64,000 nt of DNA from Corydoras sp. C115 (Eukaryota > Chordata > Actinopteri > Siluriformes > Callichthyidae): assembly GCA_019802505.1 (NCBI GenBank), contig JAFMOC010000209.1, positions 312,501-376,500 on the forward strand. Direction: 5' to 3'. Shown piece after piece: positions 55,916 to 64,000 of this stretch. Positions within the stretch are counted from its first letter, which is position 1, and each line of letters starts with the position of its first letter. The notes beneath the pieces are model-generated. The model saw nothing but the letters and a program-made list of their open reading frames with translations. It was not told the DNA's origin and did no database searches. The position numbers and the translations under genes are program-made.

Positions 55916-55984
55916 CCCGAAATCTGAGGTCCACTACTGAGACAAATCCATCTTTAACCACAAACTGCTGAAAATAAGCACCAT

Positions 55985-56340
55985 CTCACTCACTGGCAGC
56001 TTTATTAGATACATCTCCGTTTCCATCCGTCCACTGTTTGTGTGGTGTGTGATCCTCAGCTTTGCAGTGACATCCATGCCGATGGTTGTGGTGTGTTGGA
56101 GTTTTCAAACCTCTTGGTGTCGATGCTGGACTGGATTTAAAATATCCAAATACCAGCGTGCTGTATTCTCTGATGAGGACTTGGAGGAAAACAACCACAA
56201 ACTGCAACAGATGAGCTCACGTCTGTGTTTACATTCACATAGTGCTGCATTTAAAGTAGATGTGTGTATTAAAGTGCACAGTGTTGTGTAACTGCAGAGC
56301 TGAGGATCATCCACCACCCACATGCTACCATCTTTATTGG
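55985..56340. repeat. DNA-transposon-like repeat (tttattagatac type) in the smarcad1 3' region
   Basis: Starts with cagctttattagatacatct, related to 19,665-19,930. Confidence 0.45.
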
Positions 56341-56369
56341 AGTCCTGATTTACAGACTAAAATGCAGCA

Positions 56370-56778
56370 GGTCAAAAGTTTGGACACACCCCTCTTCTTT
56401 CTCCAATGTCTTATGTCCTCCACTTCCCATACAGGTGGACTTTGTAGTTTGGTACAGACTGTAGTCCATCTGTGTTTTGTTGTTGTTAGTCCCCTGTTGG
56501 TTCTCTGTTCTCTATTGGTCAGGACATCACAGAACGGGTATCATTTTGTAGTTATAGGAATAATGCACCAACCAAAAAAACCCTTCTCTGTGGTGGTACT
56601 ATTGGGGTCCTGACCTTTAGAGAACAGAATAAAGGGGACGTACACAGTATGTACTGTAGGACCCAAACGGATGGACAACAGGATGGAATCGTAGAACTAC
56701 AAACGTCCATCTTTACAGGAAGTGGGAATGAGAACATAAACAGTGGAGCAGACAGGGGGCGTGTCCAAACTGTTGACC
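56370..56778. mobile_element. TIR DNA transposon, near-complete
   Basis: Ends gtcaaaagtttggacacacc and gggggcgtgtccaaactgtt are inverted copies. The similarity extends about 100 bp inward (tggactttgtagtttggtac against its inverted match). No coding capacity. Confidence 0.85.
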
Positions 56779-57072
56779 GGCGTACTGTGTAGTTTTGCAA
56801 TGCAGCCTGCACTTCAGCTGTTTCTCTATTCAGATGAAGTGCACCCGCTCAGTGGAACCTGATTAAATGAGCAGTGTGTGTGGAAGCGAGGAGGTGGAGC
56901 TAATGGAGGACGTGTGTGAGATTCGACTGACATGCGCTTGACCTTTTCACCTGATCAGTGATCGAGGTTCTCTGTACTGCTGTTTATGTTCTCTCATCAG
57001 TACTAAAAGCACATTGCTGCGGAGTGAATTACTTCTGCTTTCACCTGGCACTTTGTCTGTTGTGTGGAATGT

Positions 57073-57099
57073 TGAGTGTGTGTGTGTGTGTGTGTGTGT
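57073..57099. repeat. (TG)n microsatellite
   Basis: About 12 units just before the candidate AATAAA. Confidence 0.95.
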
Positions 57100-57107
57100 A
57101 CATGTCC

Positions 57108-57113
57108 AATAAA
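57108..57113 (+). terminator. candidate smarcad1 polyadenylation signal
   Basis: AATAAA lies about 1.2 kb after the stop codon and is followed by a T-rich stretch. It is the clearest such hexamer before the convergent prf1 gene. The 3' UTR would then contain two repeat fragments. This is inference only. Confidence 0.4.
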
Positions 57114-57251
57114 CATTTAGCTTACTTTATTTTGTCCATGATTAATAACTTTCACATTTGAAGATGTATCATAATCTGGAATTTAGGACATGTACACTAT
57201 AATTCCTTTGCTTATTCAATTTCATTAATTATATTTATTGCATATAAACTA

Positions 57252-57562
57252 CTTGGTTTAGCATGTTCTCCTCTCAGCACTAGGGATTCCTGGTTCGAAT
57301 CCCAATCTGGGTGGAGTTTCCATCTTCTCCCCGTGTCCATGTGGGTTTCCTCCGGGTTCTCCGGTTTCCTCCCACAGTCCAAAATCCTGGATCAAGTCAA
57401 TTGAGTGCCCCATATAGTGTGTGAGTGTGTGACCAGTGATAGATTGGCTCCCTCTCCTGGGTCTATCTGCCCAGTGCCCGAAACGTTCTACCCTGGATGG
57501 GCATGGGGAACCCCACCACAACCCTACTAGAGGATTAAGCGGAAGATAATGGATGGATGGAA
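57252..57562 (+). mobile_element. S1 SINE, 5' truncated
   Basis: Begins at tggtttagcatgttctcctc, with an ATGG tail. Confidence 0.92.
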
Positions 57563-57611
57563 TATAAACAATTTATTTAACTCCCTGCCCCCAATCTCAC
57601 ACAAACATACC

Positions 57612-57767
57612 CAAAGCAAGCACAGGGTTGGCCATTGCATCCATGGAGCAATAAGGGTTAAGGTTCTTGCTCAAGGACCCACATGGGTAATTCAGTGGAC
57701 CTGGGATTCGAACCCACAACCTTCAGATTGATAGCCCAACACTCTAACCCTTGAGCTACCACACCGA
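57612..57767 (-). mobile_element. S2 SINE, 3' part shortened
   Basis: tRNA-like head and ccttgagcaagaacc part on the minus strand; the gtcgctttgg region is absent. Confidence 0.88.
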
Positions 57768-57769
57768 CT

Positions 57770-58095
57770 TACCAAAGTATTAGGAGTGCTGTAACTGGAC
57801 AATAACCAAACTACATGTAGTAATATTAGATATTAAAGTATTATGACTATCATCTAACCCCAATTGCTCCCTGGACACTGTACAGTGCTGCCCACCGCTC
57901 CGGGCATGTGTGCTCACTTCGCTCAGTGTGTGTTTCACTGCATGGATGGGTTAAATGTGGAGGACATATGTCTCTTATGTGTAAGCCCTGTAGGCTAGAT
58001 ATGTAGAAAATGATTTAGAAGATCAGCTGATGTTTAGGAGAACGTACACAGTGGAACCCAAATTGTTTTCTGGATGTATTTATATTTTGCAGAAT
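57770..58095. other. single-copy-looking intergenic stretch
   Basis: No gene or known repeat. Confidence 0.3.
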
Positions 58096-58109
58096 CTGAT
58101 GTGATGGTT

Positions 58110-58422
58110 GGTGGCACGTGGCTTAGTGGTTAGCACGTTCTCCTCTCAGCGCTAGGGATTCCCGGTTCGAATCCCATCTGGGTGGAGTTTCCATCCCCGT
58201 GTCTGCGTGGGTTTCCTCTGGGTTCTCTGGTTTCCTCCCACAGTCCAAAAACATGGATCAAGTCAATTGAGTTCTCCAAATTGCCCCATATAGAGTGTGT
58301 TTGAGTGAGTGAGTGTGTGCCCAGCGATGGATTGGCGCCCGAGATGTTCTCCCCTGGATGGGCATGGGGAACCCCCCCGTGACCCTAATAGAGGATAAAG
58401 CGGAAGATAATGGATGAATGAA
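58110..58422 (+). mobile_element. S1 SINE with target duplication
   Basis: tgatgtgatggt at 58,098-58,109 and 58,423-58,434. Confidence 0.95.
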
Positions 58423-58439
58423 TGATGTGATGGTAATAT

Positions 58440-59182
58440 TTAAAAAAAAAAAACTCCACTGAATATCCTGCTTAGATTCCGAATGTTGAATGTGGGTGTT
58501 GCAAACAGTGCTCTGACTACAAACGACCACCTGACTGTAGGTCCAATTTTGTAACCATACCGCATGTTCCATACAGGGGGCAGTACAGAGTGCTTTGAAA
58601 TCTCAAGTGTGTGGATGCAACCTGCACAAATTGAAAGTGGCTTTGTGGCCGGGACGAAGGGGAAGGGATGATGCTTGGGTGAATGTGGGAGGGTGGAGTG
58701 AGCCATACAAGGTGGAGAGAGCTGCAGTTTTTGAAGGAATCCCATTCCTGTGTTTGAGAAATCCAGTCTCCGGTTCTCATTGTGGAACGATGAGGATGTG
58801 TGTGGTTCCAACGAGACACACTCTCCTTCAGGATTCCACCCACTTTTCCCAGCATTCCAGAGGAAACCTGACGTGGAGTGGTTCCTAATGGAAGATGCGA
58901 GGATGATGGTGCTCGTGTGGTAGATGAGTAAAAGATGTGGAGATTCCCAAATTGCTGAGGACCTGCTGCTCTTGGATGAGTATCCAGGAGAGAAGCAATT
59001 GTGATGGTTGGAGACCTGTGGGCTGATGGAGCATGGAAGCAGGAAGACGGAGATGCTGTCGTCCATCTCCGTCCAGCTCACCAACCCAAATATCCTCCCA
59101 CCCCAAGCATCATCGGTTCCTCTATGCCCCACCAGAGAAGTTTTTCCAAGAATTTCAAGAGAGAGTGCATTGCAGAGATGTC
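58440..59182 (-). other. probable prf1 3' UTR
   Basis: About 740 bp of mostly repeat-free sequence directly after the prf1 stop. A 256-codon minus-strand frame overlaps it but lies out of frame with prf1 and resembles nothing known. Confidence 0.45.
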
Positions 59183-60200
59183 TTAGGCTTTCGGGGAGTA
59201 TCGCCCGCACCCGTGGCCGATCAGATGAGGGTCACACTGAACGGTGTAAGTGAAGTAAAGGACCCCAGTGCTGAGTTTACAGCTGTGTGAATGTGTCCCA
59301 CTCTCAGGATGCACCACGCACCTTCCCACCATGTCATCGAACACCACGTCCTTGTCCCACACCTCCAATATCAACTCGTGCCCAACTTCTATTGCTCCAA
59401 AGTTGTAGTCCTCGTTCCATACAGGGTTGTTATCGTCCTTCACGACGCTGGACTCCATGTACATGTTACCGTACCACACTTTAACCTGGCCGTCCGTTTG
59501 CGTGAAGAGGTCTGCTTTTAAACCCGTACCCCGCTGCACCTCCACTCTGAGGGTGCCGCGTCCTGCTCGCAGAGGGCAGCAGTTTACGTCCAGGTTCGGC
59601 TCGGGCTCGCATTCTTGCCGCTGCTCTGGAGGAAGTGTGTTGTCCTCGATGTACTCGATCACAGCGCTTCTCAGGCTGGCTTTCAACTCCGGATCATGTA
59701 CCAAGTGGTGGAGAGGGAAGATGGAGTACGCAACGACCGCAGGGTTTTCGTATAGACTCTTAATCCAATTCGCGTACGCCTCCGCCGGACTTTGATGGAT
59801 CAGGAGGTCGGGCAGATACCTCTCGCCTCCTAAGACTTCCATCCTGTTTGTCATGAAGCCCTGCAGAAAGCCCACGCTCATGTTGTCCTTCAGGAGTCTG
59901 GAACATTTATTAGAAAGGGAAACGTTTCCAGGTATGAACCCGAGAGCAATTCTTAACTCCAGATTCAGGCAATTCTTAATTTCCGACTCCATTAAGCCTT
60001 TCAGGGTTGCCAGGCACGTCCGAAAGGCTGTCACTTGTCTGACCAGACCCCCTAAATGGACGTGTCGGATGTAGTGTGTGCCATACGTGTCGATGGTTCG
60101 GCGGTAGAGGGGTTTGGTTTTCTTGTTGTAAAGTCGTGGCAGTAGAGCTAAATGTTTAGTGAATTCAGAGCTGAGTTCTGGATGATCGCTCACCCTGTAA
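59183..60200 (-). CDS. prf1: prf1 coding exon 2 (rest of MACPF, linker, C2)
   Basis: The acceptor is cctgttgcag. The exon holds the MACPF signature around YGTHYIRHVHLGG, membrane-insertion helix regions, and a C2 domain with FTQTDGQVKVW and LEVWDKDVVFDDMVG loops. The stop TAA is at 59,183-59,185. Confidence 0.95.
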
Positions 60201-62242
60201 CTGCAACAGGAAAAACAAACGCCATGTTACTGCACGCACACTTTGCCCTCTTCCCACTGGCTGCCTCCCCCTTTGCCCGCCTTCCACTGGCTGCCTCCCC
60301 TTTTTCCCGCCATCTACTGTCTGCCTCCCCCTTTACCCGCCTCCCAATGGCTGCCTCCCCTTTTGCCCACCTTTCAAAATTGGGTCATTTAGCAGACGCT
60401 TTTATCCAAAGCGACTTACAAGGTGAGCACAGGGTTAATCACAACATCCCTGGAGCAATGAGGGTTAAGGGTCTTGCTCAAGGACCCACACTTGTAACTT
60501 CAGTGGACCTGGGATTTGAACCCCCAACCTTCAGATTGATAGCCCAACACCCTAACCACTGAGCTAACCCACCCCATTTTCACTGGCTGCCTCCCCCTTT
60601 GCCAACCTTTCACTGGCTGCCCCCCCCTTTGCCCACCTTTCTCTGGCTGCCTCCCCCTTTGCCCGCCTTCTACTGTCTGCCTCCCCCTTTTCCCGCCTCC
60701 CAATGGCTGCCTCCCTCTTTGTCGCCTCCCAATGTCTGTGTCCCCTTTGTCCGCCTCCCAATGGTTGCCTTCCTCTTTGCCCGCCTTCCACTGGCTGCCA
60801 CCCTTTTTGCCCGCCTTTCAATGGCTCCCTCACTCTTTGCCTGCCTCCCAACGGCTGCCTCTCACTTTGCCCGCCTTCCTGCTGGCTGCCTCCCACTTTG
60901 CCCGCCTTCCGCTGGCTGCCTCCCACTTTGCCCACCTTCCACTGGCTGCCTCCCACTTTGCCCGCCTTCCACTGGCTGCCTCCCACTTTGCTGCCTCCCA
61001 CTTTGCTGCCTCCCACTTTGCCCGCCTTCCACTTGCTACCTCTCACTTTGCCCGCCTTCCACTTGCTGCCTCTCACTTTGCCCGCCTTCCACTGGCTGCC
61101 TCCCACTTTTCCTTCCTTCCACTGGCTGCCTCTCACTTTGCCCGCCTCCCACTGGCTGCCTCTCACTTTGCCCGCCTCCCACCTTGCCAGCCTTCTTAAC
61201 TGTTCCATAAGTTGAATTTTCAGGTAAGGATTTTTAAGTTAGTCCTAATTAATGGACAAATAAAAAAAAAGCTTTGTTTATAACAACTAAGAAATGCTGT
61301 AACATCCCATCCCAGCACCTTCATCCAGCCTGGTTCTAATAAGGTGTAATTGAATATTAATTGGACTGGCGGTCCTGCAGGACACCCTTAATGGACTCAC
61401 ATATAGTTTTCCAGTTGTTAAATATCTCTACATGGCTGTCCTACATTGTTGTTGCTGCCCGGCCGCACAAGGAGGATGAGTCTTGAGTCTTGGTCCTCCC
61501 AAGTTTTCTTCCTTAAATAACATAACAGGGAGTTTTTTCTTGCCACTGTTGCTTCGGCTTGCTCTTTGGGGGTTTAAAGGCTTTTCATTCTGTAAAGCTG
61601 CTTTCTGACGATGTACTGTTGTAAAAAGCGCTATATAAATAAATAACTTGAACTTGAACTGGTGTATCTGATAACGTGGCCTGTGGGCGTGTATTAAGAA
61701 AAATCTATTTTTTATGATTACCTGTAAAACTTGCAGGTGACTTCATGGAGGGCGAAGGTCGCCTTGTCCATCGCGCTCTGTGAGTGAGCAAACCTGGCGA
61801 CATCTGAATGGCTTCCTTCCACCACGGCTTTGCCGAAATCCTCCAGACTGAGGTCCATCCTCCAATTATTATTGATGAGGGACGCCGAGCTCTTGATTAC
61901 AGAGTCGGCAGAATGGTGGAGGGCACTGGACAGATGTTTATCGCAGCGACTGAATGGGCGCCAGTCCACAATGGCCGTGGGCAGTTTCTGCAGCTGCCCT
62001 CCTTGGAAGCGGTTCACACATACGGTGCAGTTGTCCGCCATGTGCGATTTGACGTTGATCACATAGGCTCCTTTGCGCTGCATCCGAATCACATCAAAGC
62101 CTTCTCCTGCCAGGTTGTAGCCGGGCACCAAGGGGGCTTTGTCACATTCCGTCCTTGTTCCCTTGCGGCATGCGGCGCTCTGGTTCCACAGGGTCGATGT
62201 GAGTGCAATGCAGAGTATAAGTCTGGCGCATCGCCGGTGCAT
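59183..62242 (-). CDS. prf1: perforin-1-like pore-forming protein, two coding exons
   Basis: This is an orthologue or paralogue of perforin, the granule protein of cytotoxic T and NK cells that oligomerises in target membranes to form pores. Exons at 61,722-62,242 and 59,183-60,200 join in phase 2 at a GT-AG intron, giving 512 residues plus TAA (human 555). In order there is a signal peptide (about 1-25), a MACPF domain with YGTHY at about 213-217, a Cys-bearing linker, and a C2 domain at about 389-492. The C2 calcium ligands appear intact: aspartates at about 404, 410, 456, 458 and 462/463. The segment where mammals have an EGF-like module is short here (ECEPEPNLDVNCC), so that module looks reduced. 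The two-coding-exon layout matches mammalian PRF1. The gene converges on smarcad1. Fish often carry several perforin genes, so one-to-one orthology is not certain. Confidence 0.95.
60236..61197. repeat. 30-bp minisatellite in the prf1 intron
   Basis: Imperfect tandem copies of a 30-bp pyrimidine-rich unit (core ctggctgcctcccactttgc, then ccgccttcca) fill much of the single prf1 intron. The unit length is a multiple of three and lacks stops, which creates long false reading frames on both strands. The array is interrupted at about 60,383-60,573 by an S2 SINE. Confidence 0.95.
60383..60573 (-). mobile_element. S2 SINE inside the prf1 minisatellite
   Basis: A tRNA-derived SINE read on the minus strand: tRNA-like head (tagctcagtggttaggg and a B-box-like ggttcaaatccc) and the widespread teleost 3' region gtcgctttggataaaagcg. 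It splits the 30-bp repeat array, so it is younger than the first array expansion. Confidence 0.85.
61345..61665 (-). repeat. S3 repeat in the prf1 intron
   Basis: Near-complete S3 from ggactggcggtcctgcagga to the aacttgaact doublet. Confidence 0.9.
61722..62242 (-). CDS. prf1: prf1 coding exon 1 (signal peptide and first part of MACPF)
   Basis: The exon starts with a basic n-region and the hydrophobic core LILCIALTS, followed by Cys-rich sequence. VPGYNLAGEGFDV matches the conserved mammalian VPG-LAGEGVDV block, and CTVCVN follows. The donor gtaatc comes after a codon split at phase 2. No good upstream in-frame start was identified. Confidence 0.93.
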
Positions 62243-62764
62243 CGTTGCCGCGAGCAGAAGTCTGTGTGCTAATCGCAGGGTTTCTTCAGATTTTTTGGGT
62301 GGGGCTCCAGTCCAATTCCTGTTCCTTAAAAGTACCTCAAACCAGTAAGCTTTCTGTGATGTTAATCTGCACTAACATCAGCTTCACGACGTCTCAAGGT
62401 TCTGCTGTCAGAACCCTGTTTATTTACACATGGAGTAGTTCCACATCTGCTTCCAGTATGGCGTCTCTGAAAAGCCTCTCTCTCTTAAGAGCTGAGGTTT
62501 TTCAAAAGAAGGGAGTGTCTTCTGCTTGATCTGCACTTTCCAAAGTAAGCAAACTCTGCTGCCTCTGATGATGATGAGGAGGAGGAGGAGGATGACTCCC
62601 ATCCTGGCAGCGTGGGCGGGAGTTCACGTGATCGCCATGTCAGCATGGTTATGGATGGAGGCAGGGTTAAATAGAAAGGAGGGCAACAAGGTTGTAACCT
62701 CATCACCTGAAAATATTATTTAAAAAAAAAACATTTGCACTTAGCCGTCACTTTATGAGATCTA
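62243..62764. other. prf1 upstream region
   Basis: No repeat seen. A (GAG)-type run lies at 62,570-62,592. It probably holds the promoter and 5' UTR. Confidence 0.35.
62668..62674 (-). promoter_or_regulatory. TATA-like element upstream of prf1
   Basis: On the minus strand TATTTAA lies about 430 bp before the prf1 start codon. It is a possible TATA box if the 5' UTR is this long or is split by an intron. The evidence is weak. Confidence 0.2.
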
Positions 62765-62945
62765 TTGACCATGTCGATGGAATTTTGTAGTTCTGCAATT
62801 AAATTGTAGTCCATCTTTGTTCTCCACTGATCAGGCCCCCCATAGGAGGGGTATTATTTGGGCGGTTGTGGTGTGCTACATTAACACTGATGTCATGGTG
62901 TTCGTGTGATATTGATTTATCACCAGCTCACTGGTTCTCACAGAT
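62765..62945. mobile_element. TIR DNA transposon fragment
   Basis: ggaattttgtagttctgcaa and tgtagtccatctttgttctc match the family at 56,370-56,778. Confidence 0.65.
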
Positions 62946-63039
62946 ATATCACACTGCCAGATCACCACGGCAACAACGATTACTGGACAGAACCTGGATT
63001 TCTGTTTGGTTAGTGGCATCCCAGTCCTGCAGGACAGCC

Positions 63040-63170
63040 TCACTGGCTGGTCACCTGATTATTATGCAGTCTGTGTGTCAGTGTCCTGCATTGTTAAAGC
63101 TGCCCAGCCGCACAACGAGGATGATGCCCCTCACTGAGCCTCGGTCCTCGCAGGGTTTCTACCCTTAAAC
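63040..63170 (-). repeat. S3 fragment, diverged
   Basis: Contains a degenerate cctcactgagcctcggtcct block. A second S3 fragment (aaaaaactcccttttatgtt) lies at 63,436-63,470. Confidence 0.55.
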
Positions 63171-63181
63171 CCAAAAAAGGT

Positions 63182-63330
63182 TCTTTGAATCCCGATCTGG
63201 GTTTTCTCTGGATTCTATAGTTTGCTCTCACAGTGGATAGATTTAAGGTGAATTGGCTGCTCTAAATTGCCCTATATAGAATCTGTGTGTGTGTACCCAG
63301 CAATGCATTGCTATGAGTATCCCTCCAGCA
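63182..63330 (+). mobile_element. S1 relative, old fragment
   Basis: Contains ggtgaattggctgctctaaa and a degenerate 3' part. Confidence 0.6.
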
Positions 63331-63334
63331 TGAG

Positions 63335-63640
63335 CTGTTGGTGATACATGCTATGATTTGCAAACGGTCATCAAGTCCAGTATTTATAAGATGAGCTTTT
63401 TGTACATTGGTCGATACAAATCTCCAGCCAGGATTGAAAAAACTCCCTTTTATGTTGTTATTTAAGGAAGGGGGGGGGGGGCAAACCCTTAAAATGCTGC
63501 ATAATCACTAAAAGTGCTGCTGCATAAAGCAGGTCCCTCATTTATTATGGGAGTGGTTGGAGCTGTCGAGCATGGTTCCATCTTAAGATCATGCAGCCGG
63601 CCACAAGGTGGAGCCACTGAGACGCTTCATTCTGATTCAT
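63335..63640. other. unassigned stretch
   Basis: A G-run at 63,470-63,481; otherwise nothing recognised. Confidence 0.3.
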
Positions 63641-63740
63641 TCATCCATCCATTATCTTCTGCTTTATCCTCTATTAGGGTCGCGGTGGGGTTCCCCTGGG
63701 CAGATACACCCAGGACAGGGCGCAAATCCATCGCTGGGCC
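63640..63740 (-). mobile_element. S1 SINE 3' fragment
   Basis: Tail and 3' body with an internal deletion, ending at the aaatccatcgctgggc part. Confidence 0.88.
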
Positions 63741-63930
63741 ATTCTGATTCTCTTTGGACTTTTCGGTTATCTTTGAGACTTTATGGATTAATCGTCACTT
63801 TGCTCACATCTGATCTGTGATATTATGTTATCTGGTTCACTACGACAGGAACCAGTTGATGTTTAACTCTATGTTTATTACATAGTATGTTTTGGAAACA
63901 AGTTTTTACAGCATAACTGTTCTTTAGTGC

Positions 63931-64000
63931 ATGGTGGCTTAGTGGTTGGCATGTTCTCCTCTCACCATTAGGGATTCCCGGTTAGAATCCCCATCTGGGT
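63931..64000 (+). mobile_element. S1 SINE head, cut by window end
   Basis: tggtggcttagtggttggca to the B box and gaatccccatctgggt. Confidence 0.9.

Noticed and set aside
58440..59210. 256-codon frame on the minus strand after prf1
   Set aside because: It overlaps the prf1 end in another frame, has no recognisable domain and lies in the probable 3' UTR.
60564..61215. Overlapping frames of 150-214 codons on both strands (repeats of GGSKWKAGKVR or LPLAASHFAR)
   Set aside because: Product of the stop-free 30-bp minisatellite in the prf1 intron; all frames are equally open.

Overview
This window is vertebrate nuclear DNA, almost certainly from a teleost fish. The signs are split genes with GT-AG introns, two proteins with clear vertebrate orthologues, and a very high load of fish-type SINEs. 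The main SINE (called S1 here) has a tRNA-like head and a body resembling the zebrafish DANA/Mermaid family, which suggests an otophysan fish such as a catfish relative. That species guess is inference. Nothing prokaryotic, no CRISPR array and no rRNA or functional tRNA gene is seen.

Layout. Positions 1-34,300 hold no gene that I can recognise. They consist of S1 copies in both orientations, a second tRNA-like SINE (S2), a third interspersed repeat (S3), a solo LTR, simple repeats, and islands of apparently single-copy DNA that may be regulatory. One orphan exon-like segment lies at about 26,524-26,625. From 34,628 to 55,915 (+) lies a complete smarcad1 gene: 23 coding exons, all with GT-AG junctions and matching phases, giving 964 residues. 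It encodes a SNF2-family chromatin remodeller with two CUE-like domains, preceded by a GC-rich promoter with CRE-like and E2F-like motifs. Its introns are packed with S1 copies, hAT elements with exact 8-bp target duplications, a Tigger/pogo remnant and nested insertions. From 62,242 down to 59,183 (-) lies a perforin-1-like gene (prf1) with two coding exons and 512 residues. The two genes converge tail to tail about 3.3 kb apart. They act in unrelated processes: smarcad1 in chromatin remodelling and DNA-end processing, prf1 in killing by cytotoxic lymphocytes.

The most notable structures concern how the SINEs are arranged. There is a three-unit S1 array bounded by one outer target duplication. 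There are fold-back S1 elements (head joined to an inverted body), one of them tandemly triplicated inside smarcad1 intron 1. A tandem segmental duplication ends at the smarcad1 promoter, and one copy is a natural empty site for an S1 insertion in the other. At least two S1 subfamilies can be told apart by linked body bases and tail unit. I saw no evidence of a wholly new biological system. These structural observations are the best leads.
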